Below, in pieces: positions 21,700 through 32,776 of a DNA stretch of 64,000 bases (the first letter of the stretch is position 1; each line of letters begins with the position of its first letter). The notes beneath the pieces were generated by a model. The model was not told the origin of the DNA. It saw only the letters and a program-made list of their open reading frames with translations, and made no database searches. The stretch spans positions 533,389,073-533,453,072 of the forward strand of contig OZ010786.1 in NCBI GenBank assembly GCA_963932465.1, in the 5' to 3' direction. This DNA is from Maratus speciosus. Taxonomy: Eukaryota > Arthropoda > Arachnida > Araneae > Salticidae. The position numbers and the translations under genes were made by a program.

Positions 21700-23500
21700 A
21701 TTCCACTGCAGATATTTTTTCGGATTATCGCAAATTTCGCTTATTTGTTAGAGATAAAAGTCGAAAGTGCGTTTCTTGGCGGACAGCGGTGCAGACGTTA
21801 GTATTTTACCAGCTTCTCCTCAAGATAAACAATCCATGGATTACAAACTATATGCTGCAAATGGCACAGAAACTGAAACGTATGGTATAATGATGTGAAC
21901 ACTTGATTTGGGGCTTAGGCGAGAATTTCAATTTCCTTTTATTCGCGCTAAGATCAACAAAGGTATTTTGGGCGCTGATTTTCTAAACAAATTTAACTTG
22001 TTAATTGATTTACATAAGAAGAAACTAATTGATGGAGTAACCCAACTAAGTATTATGGGGAAGTTGCTTCCATTAGTGAAGATAGTAGTGTCGGCACAGT
22101 ATGTAATTCCACTAAATTTTATGCTCTGTTAAGTCAATATCCCGAAATAACCAAACCAAATGTATTCTTAGCAAGTGTAAAAAATAATGTTCAACACCAT
22201 ATTATAACAAAAGGTAAACCTGTCCATTCTAAAGCAAGGCAGTTAGATCATCAACGACTTGCAATAGCGAAACAAGAATTCCAATTTATGCTCAATAATA
22301 ATATAATCAGGCCTTCTAGTTCTCAATGGTCGAGCCCTCTTCATATGGTTCCGAAAAATGATGGCACTTTTCGCCCATCTGGAGATTACAGACAACTAAA
22401 TGCAAAATGCTGTTCCTGATAGATATCCTATTCCGCGAATAGAAGATTTTCATCACATTTTGAAAGATACAACTATCTATTCTAAAATTGATTTATTTAA
22501 AGCCTACTATCAAGTTCCCATTGCCGAAGAAGATAGGTGCAAAACTTCAATTATTACACCATTCGGGTTGTATGAATTTAATGTGATGAGTTACGGCTTG
22601 AAGAACGCACCAGCAACGTTTCAAAGATTTGTACATGAAGATTGTTTCAGATCTAGATTTTGTTTTCACCCATTTAGATGATATTCTTATCTCATCTACT
22701 ATTGAAGAAGAACACAAAAATCACCTCAAGTTAGTGTTTGAAAGATTAAATGATTACGGTCTTCGTATAAACGTTTCCAAATCAATCATGGGAACACCAG
22801 AAATAGAATTTTTGAGATATTTAATTACTCCTCAAGGCTCACGTCCTTTACCTGACAAGGTTCAAGCCATTCTTAACTATCAACTTTCAACAACAATTCA
22901 TGAACTTAGAACATTCCTAGGCATGATTAATTTTTATTGTCGATATCTAAAAGATGCATCTAAAAAGCAATCTCTTTTACATGATTACCTCAAAGAAGCA
23001 AGAAAGAAAGAAAGATGAAAATTTCCTTGGACAGATGAAGAGAAAAAACAGTTCCAATAATGCAAGATGATTTACCCAATACTCTAATCATTTCCGAATT
23101 CTGAACTACCTCTGTCACTATGTACAAACGCTTCAGATTCAGAGATTGGAGCAGTACTTCAACAATATATGAAGATAAAGGATGGAAACCTATCGCATTT
23201 TATTCTAAGAAGCTAAACGATGCACAAAAGAATTGCAGTACTTACGATAGAGAATTACTTGGTATTTATCTCTCTATCAAATATTTTAAGCATTTATTAG
23301 AAGGAAGAAAATTCACGATATACACAGACCACAAAGCCATAACCTTTGCATTCCTACAAAGCCTGAGATAGCATCTCCTCGCCAACTTCGTCACTTACTT
23401 TACATTTAACAATTTTCAACTGATATCCAACATATTAAAGGTCAAGAAAATATCATTGCTGATACACTATCTAGAGTTGAAGAAATTTCTTTGAACGATT
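21700..23500 (+). pseudogene. pol of the old gypsy: protease, reverse transcriptase, RNase H
   Basis: The aspartic protease is marked by DSGADVSILP near 21782 and ILGADFL near 21967. Reverse transcriptase shows YPIPRIEDF, SKIDLFKAYYQVPI and TPFGLYEFNVMSYGLKNAP. After a frame change it shows the catalytic F-T-H-L-D-D motif near 22670-22690, then NFYCRYL near 22930. RNase H is seen as KPIAFYSKKLN, STYDRELLGIY and TIYTDHKAITFAF (23180-23350) with catalytic E and D residues. Many frame changes and stops separate these blocks. The order protease-RT-RNase H-integrase is that of Ty3/gypsy. Confidence 0.85.
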
Positions 23501-24752
23501 ATAATAAAATAGCTGATGAGCAAGATCAAGATGAAGAATTCCGAAACTTCAAGACATCCAAAATTTCCCTGAATTTCAAGCAGTATCCGCTACCTTCCGG
23601 AAAGTCTTTGTGGTGTGAAACTTTAACAAGTAATGTAAGACCATATAGTCCTATCGCAGGAAAATATTTCATCAAATGGAATGTCTCATCCTGGGGTTAA
23701 ATCATCAGTGAAACTCCTGACATCAAAATTTATCTGGCCAAGTATCCGAAAAGATGTACAACTATGGACCCGGTCGTGCATGGCTTGCCAAAAGAGCAAA
23801 ATGAATCGACATACCAAATCGAGTTCAACCTCCATCGGAAAGGTTCAGTGATGTTCATATTGACATTATATGACCTTTACTACCATCAAACGGTTATATC
23901 TACTGCCTGACCGGCATAGATCGGTATACGAACTGAATTTAAGTGATTCCGCTGACCAACATTTCAGTCGACACAGTTGTCAAAGCATTTTATGGTAATT
24001 GGATTTCTAGATTTGGAACTCCATGTCGACTCGTCACGGATCGTGGTTCACAGTTTATATGAGAGGTTTTAAACATCCTGACAAAAATGTGTGAGATAAA
24101 ATTGCAGCACACGACTGCCTACCACACCCAAGCCAATGGAAAAGTCGAACGATTACACAGAACTCTAAAGACCGCAATAATGGCACACAATAACCTCGCC
24201 TGGAGTGAAACACTGTCAACTGTTCTTCTTGGTCTACGCACTACCATGCAGGAAGATTCTGCATATACTATAGCACAGATGGTCTTTGGACAAAACATAC
24301 GTGTACCTGGAGAATTTTTTCATGAAAGTACAACTCCTACACCACCTGATAATTTTGCCAAACAACTTCAAAAAGTGATGGAAGAAGTCGGACCAAGAAC
24401 TGCTTCAAAAAATTATGTACAGAAAATATTTGTTCCTAAAGACTTAAAAATTACGTCGCATGTGTTTGTTCGCATATACAGAGTTAAAAAGCAACTTGAA
24501 CCCTCATACGAAGGCCCATTTCCAGTCATTGATAGAAACGAAAAATATTTCACGCTGAAAATCAAAGACAAAACTGTAACTGTCTCTATTGATTGGTTAA
24601 AGCCTGCATACTTCTTGCAAACACCAGACTTTGCTACAAAACAACCAACACAGAAAATACAACCTGCAAAAACACCACAGGACTCACTTATTCAAGACCA
24701 AAATCTTCATGAAAAACAGTCACGTTTGGGACGAAGATTAAACTTCCTGTGA
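23500..24752 (+). pseudogene. Integrase of the old gypsy element
   Basis: The HHCC zinc domain is visible as MSHPGVKSSVK... and CMACQKSK (about 23680-23800). A first catalytic D is in HIDI near 23857, a second in TDRGSQF near 24040, and the E is in ANGKVERLHRTL near 24140. The frame from 24087 to 24752 is open for 221 codons and covers the catalytic E, a LLGLRTTMQEDSAY block and the C-terminal domain (YEGPFPVIDRNEKYFTLKI). Upstream stops inactivate it. Confidence 0.85.
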
Positions 24753-24859
24753 GATTTCGAGATTAGCACATATATATTTATTTTTAAGTATTTTTTATTT
24801 TTAGTGTATTGTTATTTTTGTAATTAACATTTTTTTGATATATTGTAACGTAACTTCGT

Positions 24860-24876
24860 TACTGGGAGGAGAGTAC
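24860..24876 (+). promoter_or_regulatory. Polypurine tract
   Basis: ACTGGGAGGAGAGTAC immediately precedes the 3' LTR, as needed for plus-strand priming. The younger gypsy has the comparable CACTGGGGGCATACTC. Confidence 0.8.
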
Positions 24877-25077
24877 TGTTGTGGCTTAAATTTATTTAGT
24901 TTTGTTGAGTTGGCAACAGCTCAAATGTTTCAGTATTTCTTTGCAAAAGTAAAAGTTGTTCGACGAATAAATAAGTGAGAGTTGTGAATGATTTTAAATA
25001 TATTTAATCGTAAGATTTATAATATCTGAAAATTAGAATATAGTTTAAACTGCGATGTAAAAAGCAGCGCCCCAACA
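24877..25077 (+). repeat. 3' LTR
   Basis: It begins TGTTGTGGCTTAAATTTATT and ends AAGCAGCGCCCCAACA, and is the same length as the 5' LTR. Confidence 0.9.
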
Positions 25078-25520
25078 CTTGCCAGAATAATATGCTATGC
25101 AACCAGCTTAGGAAGATATAGGATGATAAGCTATGTACAAGCATTTTATGTTTGTTTGCTGTTTAATCTTCTTTCAATGCATGGAGAGGTAGGTACCTTA
25201 ACATGCTATTATATGCTTTTTTATGCTTACCCACATAATATGCTATGCAGTCAGCTCAGGGAGAAATTGCACAAGCTATGTACAAGCATTTTATGTGTTT
25301 ATTTGCTGTTTAAGCTTCTGTCAAAGCATTTGGAGGTAGGCACTTTTACATGCTATTATATGTTTTATTTTGTGCTTGCCAGCATAATATGCTATGCCAC
25401 CGGCTTTGATAGAAAACAGCATGACGTACTATGTGCCAGTGACATGCTATAATTTGCTACACAAGTCTCTTATCAGTAATGATGAGGTACTTAAATGAAG
25501 CATTGTGTGCTTGTTAATGC
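25078..25520 (+). repeat. ~150-bp tandem units, right block
   Basis: Continuation of the units at 20225-20606 after the gypsy: AATATGCTATGCA, AAGCTATGTACAAGCATTTT and GGTAGGTACCTTAA recur at about 150-bp steps with increasing divergence to the right. Confidence 0.8.
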
Positions 25521-26449
25521 TTGGCAGCATTAAATGTTTATTTATTTATATATTTTTTTAGTTACTCGAAAAGTATATATTTGACTATGTTTTTTTTTTT
25601 AAATAGAAGAAAAGGAAATTTTAATTATAAATTAAATTATTTTTTCAAATCCGGGGAGAGACAATAGCTCTTTTCCACCTCCGTCCCCCACTCCCAACAG
25701 AAAATCTTACATTCTCTTTTATTTTATGCTAAGAGAAAAGATTAAATTTCAATTTTTTTTTCAAAATAGGAGAAAAGAATTAGTTAATTTTACAATTCGA
25801 GGGAGAATTAACGGATCCCCTAAGCCCTCTTCCCTAATGGAATATTCAGGAGTTTGCGTTATGGAGGTTTCACTGTACATTGCAATTTTACAAGATGTAA
25901 AATATAACTTCTATGGAGGTGGGTTAAATTATGTGAGGGATTTAACTTCTATGAGAGTCTTCTAAAATAAATAAAACGTGCTTTTCAAAAAAATAATTTA
26001 GTCAGTTAAATTTCAAAATTGAAGGAGCACTGTTTCATTTAAGAAATAAGTTCATAACAATCGAACTGAAAATACGCACAATTACCCCCCCCCCCACCCC
26101 TCCTCTCCAATAAGGACTAAAATTTTAAAATCTTAACCCCCACCTGAAATTGATAAATTTTATCCTAAATACACTTCAAAATGTTATATTTTTCTGCAAC
26201 AAATAATTATGACCATATTCAAACCATTCATTAATCAAAGAAAATTCAGCTAATTAATTACAATAGTCAAGCTATATTCGAATTATCCATTAAACATAGG
26301 AAAAACCCTAATAATAAATGAACCTTATTAATTGAAACTTGGAGAATAACAGCATCGATAAATTTATTCCATATCTTATAAAAATATCAACACACAGCAG
26401 AATCAACTCTACACCCATTACCCGCATTTAAAATCGTTTACAAACACGA
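25521..26449. other. No gene seen; AT-rich with C-runs
   Basis: Contains poly-T, C-rich runs near 25670 and 26087, and chance frames. It belongs to the interior of the foldback element. Confidence 0.4.
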
Positions 26450-26530
26450 CCCCAGTAGCGTGGTAGGTAAAGCGTTCGTTTCCCAAACCACATATATTAA
26501 GCTCTGTCCTCCTGTGAGATAAAAATACTA
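26450..26530 (+). mobile_element. tRNA-like SINE head, degenerate
   Basis: AGTAGCGTGGTAGGTAAAGC resembles an RNA polymerase III A-box region. After the anticodon-like arm, TTAAGCTCTGTCCTCC is a worn B box (GGTTCGANTCC-like). It is flanked by AT-rich sequence, so it is more likely a SINE remnant than a tRNA gene. Confidence 0.4.
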
Positions 26531-26594
26531 ATATAAGTTTCCCGTTCTAAAAAAATGTAGGTACTTCAAAAATTCTCGAAAGATGGAGCCGCCT

Positions 26595-27000
26595 GCGTCA
26601 TTTTTTTTTTCTAACTGGGAGAATAGCAAAAAATAAAAGCAAGTGATGCTAGAAAAGTAATGCTAGCAAAGCAAAAATTAAACGCAAGTGATGCTAGAAA
26701 TGTAATGCCGGCCTAGAAAAAATTAAAAGCAGTTGATGGTAGAAATGTAATGATAGAATAGCAACAAAAAAGTATCTGTTGCTTGTGAATTACTGCTAGA
26801 ATAGCAGAAATTACAAGCAAGTGGTGATCTTGATTGCTGCTGGGCCAACAAATTATTCAAGCAACACAAGCTTGAATATGTATGCTGGCCAAGCAGTAAA
26901 GTGTTCCAATATACACCATGACTTGCTGGTAATTATGTTGGAACCAGCAAATGTGTTATGGTAGTTCATGCTATTTTACTTTGCTGGGATACAGCATTTA
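26595..27000 (+). repeat. Short irregular repeats (AAGCAAGTGATGCTAGAAA) and TGCTGGCCA words
   Basis: Three to four copies of an approximately 55-bp unit with AAGCAAGTGATGCTAGAAA and GTAATG occur at 26620-26770. A stretch with GCTGGGCCAACA and TGCTGGCCAAGCA follows. Similar tgctggcc words fill the TIR element at 4375-5733. Confidence 0.55.
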
Positions 27001-27435
27001 ATGCCTACCTAGCAAATAAATACCAGCATGAATTTTGACCTGGGGAGCTTATTTACACAAGCAAAGATGTTATAACGTGGCAGCGGTAAACAATTAAAGC
27101 TTCACAACTACCACAAAAATGGAGATTTCAGAGTCTCTATACTATTATTTAACAATCAGTCGATAAGAGAGGCAGCAGTGTCCGACTGATGCTGCCACCT
27201 AGTGGAAAACGGAAAAATTAAGACATTCGCCATCTTGCCCCTGTCTCCCCTACATAATATATATAAAACTGTATTATTACATTCCTAAAAGTTTGAAAAT
27301 TTATTCTATGATGATAGTTAGATAAAGAATCTTAATTGTAAATTTTACATAAAATATACGCGATCCATAATATCAATTAATTAATTAACTGTGGTTTATT
27401 TTATTTTAGTACTAGATATTTTTATAATACAAATA

Positions 27436-29091
27436 GAAAGCCCGCGGCTTTGCTCGCTTAATATTTGAAGTATGCCAAGTGATATTTCCATGACTATTTT
27501 TTATTAGAACACTTTTGAAATAATTAAAAAATTACAAATTAAGCCACAGTTTGGCTAAACTTCATTATAAAAGAGCAACAGACAGAAACGAAATTTTAAT
27601 TAATAAGAACTAAAACTAATTCCAAATAAACGATAATGTAGAAAGTATTTTGAGACTTTCATGCTCATTTCATACGCTCATTTCAGAATTCCTTTGAAGT
27701 TTTGAATTTTTTAGAAACCATCTTAACACATTTACATCTTAAAATTAAACATCATGTCAAATTACAAGCTACCTGTCTACCAGTCTACCATCTCTCTGGT
27801 GTTAGTGGAATCAACATAAAATGTCAAAACAGACTTGAAATAGAATGTCTCGAAAAATGTGGAAATAGAGACTGTCACCATTAATTGCCAATATTAACCT
27901 TGAAATCGGTTGGTGTTTCCTAATATTCTATAGAAAACGGAATTTAGATGTTTTTAAAGGCTTTCTTGTTGTTCCTGCCAACCAGGTGGTAGTGACACCG
28001 GCATAAAATATAGCCCATATAGGATCAGGGACTATCACTCTTGATTCGCAACCAATAACTTCTGTAATCGGTTTATTATTTCCTGAGATTCCATGGGAAT
28101 CGTAATTTAGGACTCTTTTAGAATGCTTTTCGCTCCTTCCCCTCGCTTCACCCCTTTTTAATTTCGAATTTATTTTCGACTATTCTTAGCGGACATTTAT
28201 ATTTTATAAGTAACTATCGTGCTATATTTAAAGTTTCTAACCTCTTCAGTACCGCAGAAATCGTGATTTAGAAAGTTATTTTTACTCCTGCAACCCTCGA
28301 CATAAAATATAGCTTATGTTTCAGCAGGTTCTATCACCATCAATTTGCAACTATTATGTTTGAAATCGGTTTTGTATTTCATACGATTGCATAAAAATCG
28401 TAATTTGGAGTGCTTATAGAACGCTTTTCGCTCACTTCATCATTTTAAATTTGGAATTTTCTTTCGACAATTATTAGAAAGCATTTTCATCTATCTTTGA
28501 AATAATTTCCATTCCAAATTTAAAATATTAGACCCCCTCAGTAATAGAAAAAACGCAATTTAGAAAATGTTTTGGTACTGTAACCCCCATGTGATAGAGG
28601 CAATAACCTAAAAAATAGCCTATGATGGAGCGGAAACTGTCACCATCAGTTTGAAAATATTACTTCTGAAACCGTTTTATATTTCCTGAGATTGCGTAGA
28701 AATTGCTATTTAGAACGTTTTCAGAACGCTTTTCGTTCGTTTTCACCCCTTTTAAATTTCAAATTTTTATGGAACTCTTCTCAGAGAGTATTTACATCTC
28801 ATAAGTGCTATGCCAAATTTCATGTTGCTAGCCCCTCCAGTATCACAAAATCACAATTTAGAACGCGTTTTTTAAAATGCAACGGCTAGGTGGTAGTGAT
28901 GCCGACATGAAATAGTTCCTATATTGGAGCATGGGCTGGCATCATCAATTTCCAACCATTACCTTTGAAATAGGTTGGGTACTTTCTGAAATTGCGTAGA
29001 AATCTCCATTTAGAACGTTTTTTAGAACTCTTTTCGCGCATGTTCACCCCTTTTTAAATTTCGAATTTTTTAAGAAATGTTCTTAGAGATC
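27436..29091 (+). repeat. ~330-bp satellite, left block, about 5 copies
   Basis: It starts near CCCGCGGCTTTGCTCGCTTA. Units then recur with CTCCTGCAACCC, GACATAAAATATAGCCTAT, TGGAGC...GGGACTATCACCATCA, GAAATCGGTTT, CCTGAGATTGCGTAGAAATC, GAACGCTTTTCGCTC and TTTCACCCCTTTTTAA. The block ends at the target duplication of the young gypsy and continues after it. Confidence 0.8.
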
Positions 29092-29095
29092 ATTT

Positions 29096-29374
29096 TTTAG
29101 AGAATGGATTGAAGGGAGATGATAAAAATATCTCGGTGACTCAAATAATCAGAAGGTTTTGTAGAAAAATAAACTTTATTAACATAACAACACATAGTCA
29201 AATATTCGCCATCGTCACTGAAAGAATAATCTGCCGCTCTCTGCAGAGCTCGAACGTTACTGCGTCACGTGACTTCAAAAGCTCTCCGCAGAAAACGCGG
29301 GGGGAGGAAATGCGCCTCATTGCTATTGGCTGGCTCCTCGCGTGCGAGAGAGAGAGAAATAGCAGACGGCTACA
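29096..29374 (-). repeat. 3' LTR of the young gypsy
   Basis: On the minus strand it starts TGTAGCCGTCTGCTATTTCT and ends with CATTCTCTAAA. It contains a GA/CT dinucleotide run and an AATAAA-like hexamer. Confidence 0.93.
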
Positions 29375-29390
29375 GAGTATGCCCCCAGTG
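29375..29390 (-). promoter_or_regulatory. Polypurine tract CACTGGGGGCATACTC
   Basis: Directly upstream of the 3' LTR on the minus strand, with a G-run typical for plus-strand priming in mag-like elements. Confidence 0.8.
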
Positions 29391-29558
29391 ACGAAGTCGC
29401 GATTACAAAAAGGTAGCAATTAATAAGATACATAAGAAAGGTCTTGTGTAAAATTAAAGTACATATGATGCAAAAAAAATAGAAAATATATTATGCATTA
29501 CATGAAAAACAATACTTTTGAGAAGGAAATAATATGTACACTATAAACATCAAATGTT

Positions 29559-31343
29559 TTAAACAATATAATCAGTAACGAGATGTTTCGGAAAACGAAC
29601 TTTACGACCAGATTTGGTGGTAGGGTGTTCAACAGGAGTAGTTGGAAAATTTATGGGCTCATTTTGTTTTTGAGGTTGGGAAGGTGAAATAGAATCTGCT
29701 AATTGATATGCAGGTTTAATGCGATCAATAGATACAGTACAGCGCTTCCCGTTTATTTCCAAGTCAAACGTTTTCTCAGACCTGTCAATCACTCGATGAG
29801 GTCCTGTATAAGGGGGTGATAAGGGAGGATTGACTTTATCTGATCTACGAAACACGTGTGAACAGGTTTTTAATGAGGGATTGACATAAATTTTAGGATT
29901 GCCGTGCATTGCAGTGGCAATGGGATTTAACTTTCTCATTTTTTCAGTTAACTCAGTGACGTATGTAAGAGTAGGTGGTTGATTTATAGTTTCAGTGTTT
30001 ATGAGATCAGAGGGTAGTCTGATATTTGTGCCATAAACAAGTTGAGCACAGGTCGCTTGGATATCATTTTTAAGAGCAGTGCGTAAACCAAGTAAGACAA
30101 TGGGGAGGATTTCAGTCCATTGAATTTCATTGTGAGCTTTAAGAGAGCTCTTAAGATGGCGATGGATTCTTTCAATAAAACCGTTAGACTGTGGATGGTA
30201 TGCTGTAGTTCTGATGCGTTTACATCCTAACTTATCTGTAAGCTCTTTGAAAAGAGTGGACTCAAAATTTCTACCCTGATCAGTTGTGATGGTAACAGGG
30301 GTTCCAAATCTGGAGATCCAACTGTGTATCAATGTACGAGCAGTTGTTTCTGCAGTCATATCAGATGTGGGTATAACTTCGGGCCATCTCGTGAACCTAT
30401 CAATGATGGTCATGCAATACTGATTGCCATCGGATGATGGTAAAGGTCCGATAAAATCAATATGAATATGGGCAAAACGAGCATCAGGTTCAGAGAATGT
30501 ACCAATTGGTGATTTGGTGTGTTGAAAGATTTTAGCTTTTTGACATTTCGTACAGCTGCGAACCATAGATTTTATGTCCTTACGCATGCCAGGCCATACA
30601 AATCGTTTAGAAATTAAATCTAATGAAGCTGAGATACCAGGATGCGAGAAATAATGCAAGGTTGAAAAAACTGATTGTCGCATACTTTTAGGAACAAATG
30701 GTCGAGGATGTTTTTGTGACATATCGCAATATAAATGTACATCTTCGAGTGGAAAATAATGTTTTTCTAATTTTAATGAAGTGGTGTCAAATTCGGGAAG
30801 TTGTTTTAGCTCTTCATCATTTGTCTGAGCAGTGGCAAACTCTTTAAAATCTAACACATTAGGAGAAATTGAATCTATCTCAATTCGAGATAATGCATCG
30901 GCCACAATGTTGTCAGAGCCTTTAGTATATCTAATATCAGTAGAAAACTGTGAAATATAGTCTAAATGTCTCAATTGACGTGGGCTACATTTATCAGGGT
31001 TTTGTTGAAATGCGAATGTAAGGGGTTTTTGGTCTGTATAAATAATGAAATTCCGACCTTCTAGCATGTGTCTGAATTTTTTTATAGAACAATAAATAGC
31101 AAATAATTCACGATCATAAGTAGACCAATTTCTTTGAGATTTATTTAATTTACAGGAATAAAATGCTATTGGTTCCCATTGTTTTTCGGAGAGTTGCATT
31201 AAAGATCCACCAATTGCGACATTGCTGGCATCGACCCATAAGCTTAGCTGGGCGCCAGGAATTGGATGTCGTAATAATGTAGCTTGAGCTATAGCTTCTT
31301 TTGAAGCAGTGAAGGAAAGAATGGCTTCATCGTTCCATTGCAA
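29559..31343 (-). CDS. pol: Gypsy pol, RNase H plus integrase part
   Basis: The open frame of 594 codons is the second half of pol; it has no own ATG at its edge and should be read as part of a polyprotein. Numbering from the frame edge, RNase H covers about residues 31-155 with D38 (WVDAS), E79 (YDREL), D104 (IYTDQ) and D149 (ADALSR). Integrase follows: HHCC zinc domain H230, H234, C264, C267, then the catalytic triad D296, D355, E391 with DD35E spacing. The C-terminal domain ends with [20 protein letters not shown] and a basic tail. RNase H removes template RNA and integrase inserts the cDNA. All catalytic residues are kept. It is out of frame with the upstream reverse transcriptase by one base. 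Confidence 0.93.
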   Translation of the reverse strand: MQWNDEAILSFTASKEAIAQATLLRHPIPGAQLSLWVDASNVAIGGSLMQLSEKQWEPIAFYSCKLNKSQRNWSTYDRELFAIYCSIKKFRHMLEGRNFIIYTDQKPLTFAFQQNPDKCSPRQLRHLDYISQFSTDIRYTKGSDNIVADALSRIEIDSISPNVLDFKEFATAQTNDEELKQLPEFDTTSLKLEKHYFPLEDVHLYCDMSQKHPRPFVPKSMRQSVFSTLHYFSHPGISASLDLISKRFVWPGMRKDIKSMVRSCTKCQKAKIFQHTKSPIGTFSEPDARFAHIHIDFIGPLPSSDGNQYCMTIIDRFTRWPEVIPTSDMTAETTARTLIHSWISRFGTPVTITTDQGRNFESTLFKELTDKLGCKRIRTTAYHPQSNGFIERIHRHLKSSLKAHNEIQWTEILPIVLLGLRTALKNDIQATCAQLVYGTNIRLPSDLINTETINQPPTLTYVTELTEKMRKLNPIATAMHGNPKIYVNPSLKTCSHVFRRSDKVNPPLSPPYTGPHRVIDRSEKTFDLEINGKRCTVSIDRIKPAYQLADSISPSQPQKQNEPINFPTTPVEHPTTKSGRKVRFPKHLVTDYIV

Positions 31344-32200
31344 TTGCTCAGTTTTGTTAGCATTGGAACGGGATGTTTTTTCCTATTTTTGTGTCCTTCT
31401 AAGAATTTAACGAGTGGAGCTAAAATATCGGCAGCTTTGGGAATGCACCGTCGATAAAAATTGAAAAGACTTAAGTAGCGTCTTAGTTGAGTTAAGGTAG
31501 AGGGCTGGGGGAAATCTAGGATGCATTTTACACGATCAGGTAAGGGTTCAATTCCTGCAGCTGAAAGTTTGAATCCTAAAAAATCGATAGTGGATTGGCC
31601 AAATTTACATTTATCAACATTAATACACAGACCATACTCTTTAAGTCTAGAAAACAACAACTCATGGTGTTCTAAATGTTCAGTTTCATTATTTGATACA
31701 ATTAGAAAATCATCAAGGAATGCGTAAACAAATCCTAAGTCACGAATTACGTCATCAATAAATCGTTGAAAAGTTGAGGAAGCGTTACAAAGGCCGAATT
31801 GCATACGAGTGCTTTCGAAAAGTCCGAATGGAGTGCAAATCGCAGTTTTATGTACATCATCAGGATTTATGGGAATTTGATGGTAGGCTTTTACTAGATC
31901 AATGTGACTGAAGACTTGTTTACCATGTAATTCAGCAGTGAAATCTGCGATACAAGGGATAGGATATTTTTCTTTAACAGTTTGTGCATTTAGAGCACGA
32001 TAATCACCAACAGGTCTCCAATCGAAAGATCCTTTCTTCGGCACCAAGTGCAAAGGCGAAGAATAATTACTTTTAGAAGGTCTCATATGACCGAGTTGTA
32101 GCATGTGCTGAAATTCAGCTTTGGCAATTTTTAAACGATCTGGAGCTAGCCGTCTAGGCTTAGCAGCGACTGGAGGCCCCTTAGTGTTTATATAATGCAC
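31289..32200 (-). CDS. pol: Gypsy pol, reverse transcriptase part
   Basis: The 303-codon frame contains the Ty3/gypsy reverse transcriptase: [20 protein letters not shown] (residues about 49-68), catalytic D101 in [24 protein letters not shown] (123-137) and the catalytic F-L-D-D motif at 161-164. The thumb and connection region follows ([18 protein letters not shown]). The edge at 32200 is a GTG, not a true start: the same frame continues upstream into the protease frame through a single TAA codon at 32255-32257. At the 3' end the frame is lost near 31370-31390. There the RNase H frame is reached by one base missing from a run of A, the simplest explanation being a deletion or sequencing error. 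Confidence 0.93.
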   Translation of the reverse strand: MHYINTKGPPVAAKPRRLAPDRLKIAKAEFQHMLQLGHMRPSKSNYSSPLHLVPKKGSFDWRPVGDYRALNAQTVKEKYPIPCIADFTAELHGKQVFSHIDLVKAYHQIPINPDDVHKTAICTPFGLFESTRMQFGLCNASSTFQRFIDDVIRDLGFVYAFLDDFLIVSNNETEHLEHHELLFSRLKEYGLCINVDKCKFGQSTIDFLGFKLSAAGIEPLPDRVKCILDFPQPSTLTQLRRYLSLFNFYRRCIPKAADILAPLVKFLEGHKNRKKHPVPMLTKLSNCNGTMKPFFPSLLQKKL

Positions 32201-32254
32201 AGTATTATGCTTAACCGGTTGGTTAGGATCCGGTAATTTCGTGATTTCAGGAAA

Positions 32255-32776
32255 TTAAAATAATAATTTACCATATATATCATTTACAACATTGGGTTTC
32301 ACAGAAAATATATTACAAGTACTTAATATAGCAGGAGCTTTTAAATTAGTAGTGGAATCAATAAGACGACGTTTCCGTAAATCAAGTTTTAAATTAAAAT
32401 TATGCAAAAAATCAGCTCCTAAAATAGCACATGAAACATCACAAATATAAAAAGAATATGTAAAATTTCGGCGTAGGCCTAAGTTGATATTAATACATTT
32501 ACGACCATACACATTAATTTTTGTGCCATTAGCAGCACGAAAGGTTTGAAGAACAGGCTTAGTTTTGTCATTTTTATTCGCGGCCACAAGTGAGGCATCA
32601 GATCCAGAATCGACTAGAAAACACATACCTGTATTTCTGTCTCTAACGAAAAGGCGACGAGAAGGTGCTGGGGAGAAGTCCGTCGCCGCTACTCTTCCCG
32701 CTTCTGGTTTTCCGAATAAGAACAAGGCGCTAGGCACTTTTTTGCTTTTTCTTGATATTTTTGGTGATACCAACAC
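32255..32776 (-). CDS. pol: Gypsy pol, aspartic protease part
   Basis: The protease is identified by FLVDSGSDASLV (catalytic D56, S57, G58 from the frame edge) and the flap-side motif ILGADFL at 119-125 followed by DLRKRRLID. RRLFVRDRNTG precedes it, as in mag-like elements. The frame overlaps the gag frame by 88 bp and lies in the -1 register relative to gag. It ends in a TAA that is in frame with reverse transcriptase. The enzyme would process the Gag-Pol polyprotein. The first residues before about position 14 are read in parallel with gag and are probably not translated in this frame unless ribosomes shift. Confidence 0.9.
   Translation of the reverse strand: MLVSPKISRKSKKVPSALFLFGKPEAGRVAATDFSPAPSRRLFVRDRNTGMCFLVDSGSDASLVAANKNDKTKPVLQTFRAANGTKINVYGRKCININLGLRRNFTYSFYICDVSCAILGADFLHNFNLKLDLRKRRLIDSTTNLKAPAILSTCNIFSVKPNVVNDIYGKLLF

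Larger units (their letters stand above)
20607..25077 (+). mobile_element. Ty3/gypsy (mag-like) LTR retrotransposon, decayed, complete structure
   Basis: Two 201-bp LTRs, a primer site, gag, protease, reverse transcriptase, RNase H and integrase in that order, and a polypurine tract are all recognisable. The 4-bp duplication CTTG is at 20603-20606 and 25078-25081. Removing the element restores an uninterrupted tandem unit, which proves the boundaries. LTRs differ at roughly 15-20 positions by eye, and the coding region has many stops and frame changes, so the insertion is old. Confidence 0.93.
20204..27044. mobile_element. Foldback/tandem element nested in the pogo-like transposon
   Basis: The left CCCAGGTCAAAATTCTTGCT is matched inversely by TACCAGCATGAATTTTGACC followed by TGGG on the right. 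Between them lie about 150-bp tandem units rich in TGCTATGC and GCTTG words, an A/T-rich part, a tRNA-like piece and a second series of GATGCTAGAAA-type units. No transposase frame is present. I could not read a convincing target duplication. A gypsy element sits in the tandem units. Confidence 0.6.
19218..27250 (-). mobile_element. pogo/Tigger-like DNA transposon, decayed, expanded by nested insertions
   Basis: TA dinucleotides at 19216-19217 and 27251-27252 flank the ends GGAGAGACCGGGGCAAGATG and, inverted from the right, GGGGAGACAGGGGCAAGATG. A minus-strand transposase C-terminus lies just inside the left end. A second stretch of GGGGCAAGATGACTTTGG lies at 19424-19441, a subterminal repeat. 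The span is now 8 kb because a foldback element (20204-27044) with a gypsy inside it has inserted. Without these, about 1.2 kb remains, so the original has also lost sequence. Confidence 0.75.

Noticed and set aside
20943..25077. CRISPR-like reading of regularly spaced repeats around 20.2-25.5 kb
   Set aside because: Units are about 150-bp tandem copies of a eukaryotic repeat split by a retrotransposon, not short repeats with unique spacers.
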